Shown: one piece after another, positions 17,418 through 25,499 of the stretch
Layout: each line of letters starts with the position of its first letter
How positions within the stretch are numbered: the first letter of the stretch is position 1
NCBI GenBank assembly: GCA_964609155.1
Contig: CAZSRF010000010.1
Span: 1-54,918, forward strand
Reading direction: 5' to 3'
Source: JAGOUU01 sp964609155
Lineage (GTDB): Bacteria; Pseudomonadota; Gammaproteobacteria; JAGOUU01
Length of the DNA: 54,918 bases
The notes under the pieces: generated by a model
Told to the model about the DNA's origin: nothing
Seen by the model: only the letters and a program-made list of their open reading frames with translations
The model's database searches: none
Made by a program: the position numbers and the translations under genes

Positions 17418-19082
17418 ATGTCTGATACAAATCAAGATAAAAATATTATAGTTCCTGATATAGGAACAGACGCACCTGTAAAAGTTATTGAGGTAAATGT
17501 AAAAGTAGGCGATAAAATTGAAATAGAAGATCCATTAATTACCCTTGAGTCTGAAAAGGCATCCATGGAAATACCTGCGCCTTATTCTGGCATAGTGCGT
17601 TCCATATCAGTAAAAGTAGGTGATTTGGTAACTGAAGGTAGTCATATCTTAGCGATGTCTTTGTCTAAGTTTAACAACGAAGATAAGCAGCCTGATTTAC
17701 TCGAGAGCAGAAGTGCTAATCAGCAAGAATTTGTTTCTGCTAAAACTGCTACTCCAGAACCTGAACTGTTAGAAACAACTGAAGCTACAAAAAATCAAGA
17801 GCAAACGATAATAGTACCTGATATAGGCACCGATGCTGCGGTAAAGATTATTGAAATTAATATTAAAGTAGGTGAGAGTTTTGCAGCTGAGGATTCTCTA
17901 ATCACTTTAGAATCTGAAAAAGCGTCTATGGAGATCCCTGCTCCATTTGCTGGTATTGTAAAAAAAATATTAGTTAAAATTGGTGACAGTGTGAGCAAGG
18001 ATAGCGCCATATTAATTGCTGAAACTACAAGCATTAGAAGTAATGCTGTATCTGCACCTACTGTATCTAATTTAACTACTGATCTTGGTACAAAGTCCAG
18101 TTCAACTAAAACAACAACAGTTGCAACGCAAGCATTGCAAGCATTAGAACTAAGCAATACTAATGCTAAAAATGTTTATGCATCGCCTTCTATCAGACGA
18201 TTTGCTAATGAATTGGGTGTTGATCTCAAAAGAGTTATGGGTTCTGGTCGTAAGCATCGAATACTTAAATTAGATATTGAAAATTATGTTAAGACTGAGT
18301 TGGCAAAAACTCAAACTCAAACTCAAACTCATAGCGTTAATGGCCAGGTTAAATTTGATTTACCAGAGATTGATTTTTCCAAATTTGGTGAAATCAGTAT
18401 TACCCCATTAACTAGGATACAAAAATTATCGGCAAATAATTTACACCGTAATTGGGCAATGTTGCCGCATGTAACGCAATTTGACGAGGCTGATATTACA
18501 GATCTTGAGGAATTTCGATCAAAATATAAAAAACAAGCAGAGTCTAAAGGTTACAAATTAACGCCTCTGGTTTTTTTAATGAAAGCTGCTGCGCAGGCTT
18601 TAAAGCAATTACCAAAGTTTAATGTTTCTTTATCACGTGATGGTGATAATTTTATTCAAAAGCATTATTACAATATTGGTGTAGCGGTTGATACTCCTAA
18701 TGGCCTTGTAGTTCCAGTTATTAAAAATGTTGAGCAAAAGGGGTTATTTCAGCTAGCACAAGAATTAGCAGAGATTAGCAAAAGGGCTCGTGAGGGCAAG
18801 CTTGCTCCCAAAGAAATGCAAGGTGGGTGTTTTACGATTTCTAGTTTAGGCGGTATAGGCGGAACAGCTTTTACGCCCATTATTAATTATCCTGAGGTGG
18901 CTATATTAGGGGTTTCAAAATCTCAATACAAGCCCATGTATATTAATAACCAATTTGTTCCTCGGTTAATGCTGCCGTTATCATTATCTTATGATCATCG
19001 GGCCATAGATGGGGCGGATGGTGCTAGGTTTATTACCTTATTTAGTCAATTATTAGGCGATATATCGCAATTGTTATTATAG
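17418..19082 (+). CDS. aceF: Dihydrolipoamide acetyltransferase, E2 of pyruvate dehydrogenase
   Basis: AceF moves the acetyl group from E1 to CoA and forms the core of the complex. The start at ATG 17418 (10 bp after aceE) is chosen because an earlier in-frame ATG at 17352 lies inside aceE and would add an unrelated 22-residue leader. The 554-aa product has two lipoyl domains (~8-82, K47; ~130-202, K168, both in LESEKASMEIPAP), an E3/E1-binding domain (~254-291) and the catalytic domain with H527 and D531 in SYDHRAIDG. The E. coli protein has three lipoyl domains, so two is within family variation. A Gln/Thr linker (~297-304) is encoded by a hexanucleotide repeat. Confidence 0.96.
   Translation: MSDTNQDKNIIVPDIGTDAPVKVIEVNVKVGDKIEIEDPLITLESEKASMEIPAPYSGIVRSISVKVGDLVTEGSHILAMSLSKFNNEDKQPDLLESRSANQQEFVSAKTATPEPELLETTEATKNQEQTIIVPDIGTDAAVKIIEINIKVGESFAAEDSLITLESEKASMEIPAPFAGIVKKILVKIGDSVSKDSAILIAETTSIRSNAVSAPTVSNLTTDLGTKSSSTKTTTVATQALQALELSNTNAKNVYASPSIRRFANELGVDLKRVMGSGRKHRILKLDIENYVKTELAKTQTQTQTHSVNGQVKFDLPEIDFSKFGEISITPLTRIQKLSANNLHRNWAMLPHVTQFDEADITDLEEFRSKYKKQAESKGYKLTPLVFLMKAAAQALKQLPKFNVSLSRDGDNFIQKHYYNIGVAVDTPNGLVVPVIKNVEQKGLFQLAQELAEISKRAREGKLAPKEMQGGCFTISSLGGIGGTAFTPIINYPEVAILGVSKSQYKPMYINNQFVPRLMLPLSLSYDHRAIDGADGARFITLFSQLLGDISQLLL
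18309..18331 (+). repeat. Hexanucleotide tandem repeat inside aceF
   Basis: ACTCAA is repeated three full times plus five bases, in frame, encoding alternating Thr-Gln in the flexible linker between the binding domain and the catalytic domain of AceF. Copy-number change would lengthen or shorten the linker by two residues without breaking the frame. Confidence 0.7.
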
Positions 19083-19103
19083 AAATTTTGGAGAGATAAA
19101 ATC

Positions 19104-20525
19104 ATGAGTAATGTCATTAATACTAATTTGGTTGTATTAGGTAGCGGACCTGGTGGTTATAGTGCCGCTTTTAGAGCTGCTGATTTAGGCATTGAGACTG
19201 TTTTAGTTGAAAGATATTCTACGTTGGGTGGTGTTTGCTTAAATGTAGGTTGTATTCCTTCTAAAGCTTTATTGCATACAGCCAAAGTGTTAGATGAAAC
19301 GGCGCATTTATCTCAGCAGGGTGTAGATTTTGGCAAACCTAACATTGATATTAGAAAATTATATAATTGGGTTAGTAAAGATGTTGTAGGCAAACTTACA
19401 GCAGGCTTAAAGATGATGGCTGCTAAGCGCAAAGTTCAGGTAGTAGAAGGCGTTGGTATGTTTTTAAGTCCAAATAGTTTAATAGTAGAAAATAATGCCA
19501 CTAAAGAAACCGTCACGATAAATTTTAAAAATGCTATTATTGCTGCAGGTTCATCGCCGGTTAAATTACCTTTTTTACCAGAAGATTCTAGGATTATGAG
19601 TTCGACAGGTGCATTAAAATTAGAAGATGTTCCGCAAAAGCTGTTAGTAATAGGTGGTGGGATTATTGGTCTTGAGATGGCAACTGTGTATTCTGCCTTA
19701 GGTTCTTCTGTAACTGTTGTTGAAATGCTGGATGGGTTAATGGGTGGATTAGATAAAGACTTGGTCAGACCATTACAAAAAATGCTTGAGAAAAAACTAG
19801 AAAAAATTTATTTAAGTACAAAAGTTACTAAAGTTGAAGCCAAAAATGATGGTCTATGGGTAACAATGGAAGGTAATAATGAATCTAAAGAGCCCGTTAA
19901 GTACGATCGTATTTTAGTAAGTACAGGTCGTTTTCCTAATGGTAAATCTATAGGTGCTGATAAAGCTGGGGTTAACGTTGATCAGCGTGGGTTTATAGCA
20001 GTTGATAAACAACAACGGACTAATGTATCTCATATTTATGCTATAGGTGATATAGTGGGTAATCCTATGCTTGCGCATAAAGCTATTCCTGAAGGTAGAT
20101 TAGCTGCAGAGGTTATTTCTGGCAAAAAGCACTTTTTTGAGGCAAAAGTTATTCCATCGGTAGCTTATACAGATCCTGAAGTAGCTTGGGTAGGTTTAAC
20201 AGAGCCAGAGGCAAAAGCCCAAGGCGTAGAGTATGCTGTAGGGAAATTCCCATGGGCAGCTAGCGGTCGGTCGCTTGCGCAAGGACGTAATGAAGGCTTA
20301 ACAAAGTTAGTTTATGATAAGAATACTCATAAGTTGCTTGGTGCAGGTATTGTGGGTCCAGGGGCAGGTGAGCTTATTGCAGAGGCTACATTAGCTATTG
20401 AAATGGGGTGTGATGCAGAGGACATAGCGTTAACAATCCATCCTCATCCAACAGTTTCAGAAACTATCGCATTAGCTACCGAGGTATTTGAAGGCACAGT
20501 TACAGATCTTTATCTTGGTAAGTAG
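19104..20525 (+). CDS. lpdA: Dihydrolipoamide dehydrogenase (E3)
   Basis: Lpd is the FAD/NAD enzyme that reoxidises lipoyl groups of the 2-oxoacid dehydrogenase complexes. The 473-aa product has the FAD-binding GSGPGG (13-18), the redox disulfide C45-C50 in GGVCLNVGCIPSK, the NAD-binding GGGIIGLE, and the C-terminal catalytic H448-E453 in HPHPTVSE. GGAGAG sits upstream of the ATG, 21 bp after aceF. A single lpdA normally serves both the pyruvate and 2-oxoglutarate complexes. Confidence 0.97.
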   Translation: MSNVINTNLVVLGSGPGGYSAAFRAADLGIETVLVERYSTLGGVCLNVGCIPSKALLHTAKVLDETAHLSQQGVDFGKPNIDIRKLYNWVSKDVVGKLTAGLKMMAAKRKVQVVEGVGMFLSPNSLIVENNATKETVTINFKNAIIAAGSSPVKLPFLPEDSRIMSSTGALKLEDVPQKLLVIGGGIIGLEMATVYSALGSSVTVVEMLDGLMGGLDKDLVRPLQKMLEKKLEKIYLSTKVTKVEAKNDGLWVTMEGNNESKEPVKYDRILVSTGRFPNGKSIGADKAGVNVDQRGFIAVDKQQRTNVSHIYAIGDIVGNPMLAHKAIPEGRLAAEVISGKKHFFEAKVIPSVAYTDPEVAWVGLTEPEAKAQGVEYAVGKFPWAASGRSLAQGRNEGLTKLVYDKNTHKLLGAGIVGPGAGELIAEATLAIEMGCDAEDIALTIHPHPTVSETIALATEVFEGTVTDLYLGK

Positions 20526-20579
20526 AAAATTGTAACTTTTTTCAAATTTATACCTCAATATAAATAATTTTGCAAACCA

Positions 20580-20608
20580 ACTAACAATTAGCTTGCTTTT
20601 TTGTTAGT
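20580..20608 (+). terminator. Possible weak terminator after lpdA
   Basis: An 8-bp inverted repeat (ACTAACAA at 20580-20587 and TTGTTAGT at 20601-20608), with a T-rich loop, lies 54 bp after lpdA and upstream of the next gene. It has no following T-run, so termination strength is doubtful; it could equally be a binding site. Confidence 0.3.
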
Positions 20609-20655
20609 AGTTAGGTAAAATGTCGTTATTTATAAGATTTCCTAGAGGTATTTAT

Positions 20656-22764
20656 ATGGGCATGCTTGAAGAAGAAGTAGAAACTACACTAAGATCGCCA
20701 GTTAGTATGAGAGGAGGGCCTGAAGAGCTTGATCCTGCTGTTCTTCCTCGTATCCCTTCTCCTGCAGGTTCGCCGTCGCCTGGTGTGACGCCTTATACCT
20801 CCTCTGCCACGGGTTCGCCAGTTTTGGGTGGATCATTTGGTGCTATGCCCCAAGGTTTTCATGGTGATATTCCTACTCTTCCTCTTACTCTTCCTCTTAG
20901 TTTGTTTGGGCCGGGTGTAGGTGAAGTTCCTGTGGCTCAGAAACATTTCATTTTCTTAACAGCAGTTATGAATGGTACGGGAGGAGATAAAAGATTATCT
21001 CTTTTATACATGGAGTCTCTGGTACCTTTATTAGCAGAAGAGGCTTTCAGTAGTACACACCTTACTATACACGTTTTGATACGATATGATTTGAACAGTT
21101 TGGATCAGTTAAAGTATTTGATTGAGTCTTGTGATAAGTTAAAAAGCGAAAAAGTAGATTTTAAAATATATTTTGTAAATCAACATAGCCACTATCATCG
21201 TGTTACTAAATTTGAATCTATTGATGACGCAACTACTTTTACATATGATAAAGAAGCCAAAAGCATTAAGTTTCCATCAAAGTATTTATCGATTATTCCA
21301 TCTCCGGAAGAATTCTTTGGACCAGTTGCGGGTGGTAAAAAGGTTAAAGATTGGGAGGTGGGAAGCTGGTATAGCTCGTGTGAACAACTTCTAAGAAGAT
21401 TATGTGAGGGCATTAGCTCTACTGTACCTATTACTCTTATATTGACTCATTCTCATATGACAACATATGATGAATCATTAAGCTTTATGAAATTACTGCC
21501 AGCTGGTGCTAGGTTCTTTCTCGCTAACTCACCGCATAGGTGGATCTGTTTACCATTTGCTATCAAGTCTACTTTGGACATTCGAACTCTTCCATGCAGA
21601 ATGAAAATAGCTTTTTCTGAAGATAAGCCAGCGCTTTTAACTTCGAGGTTAAGAGAACGATTTTCTGCTGCTAGCACATTCCATGAAAATTTTTTGAAAT
21701 TGTATAGATCTAATAAAGATGGAGCTTATGCTCTGTTTAAAGCAGAGTTGGGAAAAGATGTTCCAAGGGATATATTCAATACTATTTTTGAAAGTGAAAA
21801 CGTATTTTTAGGCTACTGGAATTTTGACAAAGATGCTGAACTCAGATTTGCGAAAAAATTCTTGGGAGAGGTCTCTCAACTTCCGGGTGGAGATAAGGTA
21901 ATTGTAGTTACAGGGTGTAAGCGACTGGAAGATTTCAAAAGATTGCAACAAGCAATTAAGCAGCACCACCTAGATAAAGATTCTTCTTTTGTATTTACTG
22001 AGGTTGATATACCAGAGGGAACAACATATTTTCGATATCAGTATCAGTTGCTAGATGCAGATAGAGCAGTTAACTGTACGGTTGTTGCTATGTCATTTAT
22101 TAATCCAAAAATATTTGATTTCTTATTGCTAAAGTCTCAGCCTCTAGTAGCTATGACTGGTGAGGATAGCGTTCTTCATGCAATGTGTTATTTTAAGAAA
22201 GTTGTGTGTTATCAATGCGTTAATGGTACAGCAGAGTATAAGGATATGTTGTTAAAAATAATGGAGGGAGTGCACTCGGAGTTAAAAGGTGCGACAGCAT
22301 CTGCAGATGCTGTCGCTAAACTAATCCAATATTATAAGGCAGGTTTATCCGATGCATCTGTATCCAACATGGTGCAGTTGGAAAGTGCGGCAGCAGTTGT
22401 TTCTGAGAAATTAATTGCTGTAGCTGATACAACTGCAGGAGAGGTGCTAAAACTTTGTCAGTGGCTAACAGAGGCAAGCGCTGATCTAACTCCAACTGAG
22501 GCTGATAAAAAAGCTGATGAAGAGGCGAGAGCCAGATTGTTAATTTTTGAGGAAATGACGCAACGTGGGAGCCTTATTAACACGGAATCTGCTGAGCGCA
22601 AAGCTATTTTAGCCCATTGGAGTCAAGGTGCTGCAGCTAAAACGAAAAGAGCGATGGCTGTAGATGGTAGTGCACCACCACCATCGGCAGGTGGAAGGGA
22701 ACCTGGAAACAGAGGTCTTCGGCTTGCTGGCGGTACCCTTCCGAGTTCACGGCCAAGTCCATAA
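20656..22764 (+). CDS. Orphan 702-aa protein with possible GT-B glycosyltransferase-like core
   Basis: Function not known. ATG 20656 is preferred over 20620 because AGAGG lies 7 bp before it. Residues ~1-90 are Pro/Gly/Ser-rich and probably disordered. The core (~95-560) alternates predicted strands and helices: KHFIFLTAVMNGTGGDKRLSL near 98, VFLGYWNFDKDAE, VIVVTGCKRLEDF, and PLVAMTGEDSVLHAMCYFKKVVCY with TGEDS at 501-505. That last block recalls the donor-side TGDQS-type motif of GT-B proteins annotated as hypothetical in Legionella and Coxiella relatives; this is from memory and weak. The tail is Ala/Glu then Pro/Gly-rich. No signal peptide or membrane segment. The gene at 22786 follows after 21 bp and is probably cotranscribed. 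Confidence 0.7.
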   Translation: MGMLEEEVETTLRSPVSMRGGPEELDPAVLPRIPSPAGSPSPGVTPYTSSATGSPVLGGSFGAMPQGFHGDIPTLPLTLPLSLFGPGVGEVPVAQKHFIFLTAVMNGTGGDKRLSLLYMESLVPLLAEEAFSSTHLTIHVLIRYDLNSLDQLKYLIESCDKLKSEKVDFKIYFVNQHSHYHRVTKFESIDDATTFTYDKEAKSIKFPSKYLSIIPSPEEFFGPVAGGKKVKDWEVGSWYSSCEQLLRRLCEGISSTVPITLILTHSHMTTYDESLSFMKLLPAGARFFLANSPHRWICLPFAIKSTLDIRTLPCRMKIAFSEDKPALLTSRLRERFSAASTFHENFLKLYRSNKDGAYALFKAELGKDVPRDIFNTIFESENVFLGYWNFDKDAELRFAKKFLGEVSQLPGGDKVIVVTGCKRLEDFKRLQQAIKQHHLDKDSSFVFTEVDIPEGTTYFRYQYQLLDADRAVNCTVVAMSFINPKIFDFLLLKSQPLVAMTGEDSVLHAMCYFKKVVCYQCVNGTAEYKDMLLKIMEGVHSELKGATASADAVAKLIQYYKAGLSDASVSNMVQLESAAAVVSEKLIAVADTTAGEVLKLCQWLTEASADLTPTEADKKADEEARARLLIFEEMTQRGSLINTESAERKAILAHWSQGAAAKTKRAMAVDGSAPPPSAGGREPGNRGLRLAGGTLPSSRPSP

Positions 22765-22785
22765 TGATAAGGTGAGGTTTAAATA

Positions 22786-24063
22786 ATGAAAGAAAACATT
22801 AATGAAGTGAAAGAACTATTGGCAGATTATTGTGGAATAGAGGCTGTTGAATTGGATAGGCTTAATGATGAACTAGCATCTCTACCTGAGAGTGCGGGGA
22901 TTGATTTTATTAACTATATCTCCTGCCTACTATCTTTGGATACGTTAGAACTATGTCCTACAGGGATGGCTCACGATCTTTCATTGCTTTATGACTCAGA
23001 GATATTTGCGCAGATGTTATCAGAAGGCAATCTATATGCTAGTTATTTATTATTATCAGTAATTAATACTGCTATAACTAATGATTTATCAAAAAAAGAT
23101 GATAAATACTATCAGGATATATTAGGTAGGGTAGGTTTTATTGATGCGAGTATTCAGAATTCAATGAATAAATTGAATTCGGGTATGTATTTGCTCGTTG
23201 AAAATTTAGTTTACTTAATTGAAGGGGTTGCTTTAGAGCGGTATAAACGGCTACCAGCTGCTCGTGTAATGCTAAATAAAGCAAAGGTAGGTATAGAGCG
23301 ATTTCGATTGATTGAATGTGTTGATCCATTAACGCTAACATTAATGTATGGCGTGCCATGTGCCGTTAAGGGAGATATTGAAAAGTTTTGTGATGCAGCA
23401 GTAAAGCAAATAGAGGCCAGTGTATCCATTATAGATGACGGCTCTGCAATTAAGGTTGTGGCAGTCGCTGCCCCTACAAAACCTGAAGAAAAAGATGGTA
23501 TGGATGATGCTTCTACGGTATTTTCCGGAGACCTAACTGTAGTACACTCTATAGAAGAGGACCAAGCTCTTCCAGGTGATGATGTTAAGGGAGAAGTGGT
23601 AGAGGAAAGGAAAGAGGAGCATTCTCTGAATCCAAAGATTGAAGGTGACATGATGTGTGCGGGATCATACCCCACTCCCATAAGGGCATCAGGGCAGTTA
23701 ACTGGTACTCCAGCTCCCTCTGCTGATCCAAGGACCATGATGTGTGCGGGATCATTCCCCCCTCCCGCTTTTCCTCTAAGGACATTAGGGCCATTAACTG
23801 GTACTCCAGTTCCTTCTGCTACTTCACTAGACGGCAGATCTATAGGTTATCTTGATGACTTTCGGTCTGCGGACTCACCTGGAGGCTCCACTGTTGGTTA
23901 TCTATCTGCTGCTCAATCGCCAGAGGGACTTTCTGCCTCACTAGAAACTAGCAGGATTGGCGGCTCCTCCGCATTTAGCAGGGTTGTACGGCGTCCTCTT
24001 TTTTCTGCAGCTGCAGCCAGAAGCGTTGAAGCCAGCGTAAGTACACCTCGTCCTGGAGTATGA
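22786..24063 (+). CDS. Orphan 425-aa protein with helical N-domain and repeat-bearing tail
   Basis: No family recognised. Residues 1-215 look helical and globular (LLADYCGIEAVELDRL..., LLVENLVYLIEGVALERYKRL). Residues 220-425 are acidic, then Ser/Pro/Gly-rich and likely disordered. Two copies of a ~30-residue unit beginning MMCAGS(Y/F)P and ending LTGTP(A/V)PSA lie at ~289-349, and a shorter pair, SIGYLDD and TVGYLSA, follows. AAGGTGAGG precedes the ATG, 21 bp after the previous gene. The pairing with the GT-B-like gene suggests partner proteins, for example substrate and enzyme or effector and chaperone; this is inference only. A strong hairpin closes the unit at 24107-24150. Confidence 0.7.
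   Translation: MKENINEVKELLADYCGIEAVELDRLNDELASLPESAGIDFINYISCLLSLDTLELCPTGMAHDLSLLYDSEIFAQMLSEGNLYASYLLLSVINTAITNDLSKKDDKYYQDILGRVGFIDASIQNSMNKLNSGMYLLVENLVYLIEGVALERYKRLPAARVMLNKAKVGIERFRLIECVDPLTLTLMYGVPCAVKGDIEKFCDAAVKQIEASVSIIDDGSAIKVVAVAAPTKPEEKDGMDDASTVFSGDLTVVHSIEEDQALPGDDVKGEVVEERKEEHSLNPKIEGDMMCAGSYPTPIRASGQLTGTPAPSADPRTMMCAGSFPPPAFPLRTLGPLTGTPVPSATSLDGRSIGYLDDFRSADSPGGSTVGYLSAAQSPEGLSASLETSRIGGSSAFSRVVRRPLFSAAAARSVEASVSTPRPGV
23650..23832 (+). repeat. In-gene tandem duplication of about 90 bp
   Basis: ATGATGTGTGCGGGATCA occurs at 23650 and again at 23737 (87 bp apart), and TTAACTGGTACTCCAG occurs at 23698 and 23794 (96 bp apart). The two units are adjacent and in frame, differing by a 9-bp indel, so the tail of the 425-aa protein has grown by a local duplication. 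Confidence 0.8.
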
Positions 24064-24106
24064 TCCTTGTCTTAACCAAGCATGTTGCAGCGTGTGTTTG
24101 TGTATT

Positions 24107-24150
24107 AAAAAAATATCTTACAATCCAAGGGGGGTGTAAGATATTTTTTT
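24107..24150 (+). terminator. Strong hairpin terminator with perfect 16-bp arms
   Basis: The arm at 24107-24122 (A-run then TATCTTACA) pairs perfectly with 24135-24150 (TGTAAGATA then T-run) around a 12-base loop rich in G. The T-run makes it a canonical intrinsic terminator for the 20656-24063 unit. The A-run on the other arm would also give a T-run on the opposite strand, so it may work in both directions. Confidence 0.85.
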
Positions 24151-24227
24151 AACCAACTGTTTAATCTAAATTTAATAAAGTTTTGCTATAGTTAACCAAT
24201 AGGTATTAATTTAGATAGAGGTGAATA

Positions 24228-24704
24228 ATGGGTACTCCAACTCCTAGTCCTAGCCCTGGTGGTGCAGGCGGCTCTGGCTCTGCTGGCGGGTCTATACCAA
24301 CTGATGAACAAGAAGCTAAAAAGATGGTAGTTAGTACTGGCGTAAGTATGGCACTTAATAGTGTTGGCATTCCACCACCAGCTTCTGGAATGGTCGGAGA
24401 TATGGTAGCTGATAAGTTTGTAAAGGACGATAAAAAAGAGTCTAGTGTTCTAGAGAACATTGAAGTACCCTCAGGCAATAGTTCAGCTTCTAATTCAGAT
24501 TCAGAGAATCACTTCATCAGTATGGCTAAAACTATTGCTGGAGGTATGGAAGATAGCGAAAAAGCTGGCAATGGTTTGTCAGATGGCCTAAGCAAACAAG
24601 CGGCGTCTAAACCTAAGCCTCAACCAAGCCAAAAACAGGCGCCGGATGTTGATCCTGGGGTTAAAGCTAGTAGTAGCAACAAAATGAGCCCCAAACCCAG
24701 ATAA
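24228..24704 (+). CDS. Small Gly/Pro/Ser-rich orphan protein
   Basis: The 158-aa product has no recognised family. It starts with a Pro/Ser/Gly-rich stretch (1-25), has a short helical core (~26-65, KKMVVSTGVSMALNSVGI and VGDMVADKFVKDD) and a Ser/Asn/Lys/Pro-rich tail. AGAGG at a suitable distance before the ATG supports the start. It stands alone after the strong terminator, and a 31-bp palindromic element begins 11 bp after its stop. Composition resembles the tails of the two upstream orphan proteins and the proteins at 53363, hinting at a shared type of protein. Confidence 0.6.
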   Translation: MGTPTPSPSPGGAGGSGSAGGSIPTDEQEAKKMVVSTGVSMALNSVGIPPPASGMVGDMVADKFVKDDKKESSVLENIEVPSGNSSASNSDSENHFISMAKTIAGGMEDSEKAGNGLSDGLSKQAASKPKPQPSQKQAPDVDPGVKASSSNKMSPKPR

Positions 24705-24715
24705 AATATTACTGA

Positions 24716-24746
24716 CAGGACTTACAGTTACTCTGCGTAAGTCCTG
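24716..24746. mobile_element. Minimal 31-bp MITE-like palindromic element with perfect 5-bp target duplication
   Basis: The element begins CAGGACTTAC and ends GTAAGTCCTG, almost nothing but the terminal inverted repeats of the 124-bp copy at 10490. It is flanked by ACTGA at 24711-24715 and 24747-24751. It lies between the convergent genes ending at 24704 and 24763 and could act as a hairpin on both transcripts. Confidence 0.82.
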
Positions 24747-24762
24747 ACTGACTTATGCGGTA

Positions 24763-25350
24763 TTAATGTAATCGCGAATGATGATAAAAATTGTGGCTTT
24801 CTAGAATTTTTACTTTACCATCCTCTTGTAAAAAAGCATGTACTATAGTTTGTAGGGTTTGGGTAGGTTCAAAAATTTGATTAAGTTGCTCGTGAGTTAA
24901 GCTAGTTAATCTAGGGATAATATGCCATTCTATAGTTAGGTTTTCAATTTTAATTGCAGCTACCAACTCTTCTGCAAGTTTTTTAATAATAGATGAGCTT
25001 TGATCAGAATGTTCTAACGTATATAATTGAATGGTGCATCCACTAGGGGTAAATCCGTCTTGTAATAAATGGGTAATAAGCATGGGAAGTTGTCTTAATA
25101 GTTCAATGTAGCTAGTTTGAGTATGCAAAGGAGCATTCAAATTGTATATGGGGGTGAATAAAACTTGCAAGGTATCTTGAGATGCTAAGCCTTCTAACGG
25201 TTTAGCATCTGCTCCATGTTGAACAATCATTGTAACTGTCTCAATGTTTCTTATGCCATCGCAGCGGTATTTAGCAAAGGCATGAGCTAGCTGCTGGCTT
25301 AAAACATTTTCGTGACCCGAGTGGGGTATATAGATTACATGTGTATTCAT
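24763..25350 (-). CDS. Hypothetical protein, 195 aa
   Basis: No family recognised with confidence. The protein alternates strands and helices (MNTHVIYIPHSG, ETVTMIVQHGAD, LQVLFTPIYN, CTIQLYTLEH, LTIEWHIIPR) with helices between, compatible with a small alpha/beta domain. The order of an Ile/Val strand ending QHG, a helix, and a strand followed by IIKKLAEELVA faintly resembles caspase-like cysteine peptidase folds, but the expected catalytic Cys after the second strand is absent, so such activity is not supported. No signal peptide. Convergent with the 24228 gene. Confidence 0.55.
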   Translation of the reverse strand: MNTHVIYIPHSGHENVLSQQLAHAFAKYRCDGIRNIETVTMIVQHGADAKPLEGLASQDTLQVLFTPIYNLNAPLHTQTSYIELLRQLPMLITHLLQDGFTPSGCTIQLYTLEHSDQSSSIIKKLAEELVAAIKIENLTIEWHIIPRLTSLTHEQLNQIFEPTQTLQTIVHAFLQEDGKVKILESHNFYHHSRLH

Positions 25351-25429
25351 AAATAATATTTATATCCGCCATAAGTAACCTGTTGGACAATCAGATGTAC
25401 CAAAAGTTCTATTGATTGATATAATCGAT

Positions 25430-25490
25430 ATGGAGTTACGCAAACTGATTGTAACAAGATACCTATGACAGGCTTTTGGCGTAAGTCCTA
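25430..25490. mobile_element. Diverged MITE-like element, about 61 bp, inverted orientation
   Basis: Read on the minus strand it starts TAGGACTTACGCCAAAAG, carries CCTGTCAT and GTATCTTG as in the 10490 copy, and ends with a diverged copy of the right end. Flanks TCGAT (25425-25429) and TTGAT (25491-25495) agree at 4 of 5 bases, a decayed target duplication. It therefore looks like an internal-deletion derivative of the 124-bp element. It ends 9 bp before the start codon of the hydrolase gene at 25500. Confidence 0.7.
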
Positions 25491-25499
25491 TTGATAAAA

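Noticed and set aside
17795..18157. 120-codon minus-strand frame inside aceF
   Set aside because: Mirror of the lipoyl-domain coding sequence; no independent support.
23211..23738. 175-codon open frame antisense to the 425-aa gene
   Set aside because: Lies wholly inside a gene with a strong ribosome binding site and operon context; its Ser/Pro-rich translation is explained by the complementary composition.
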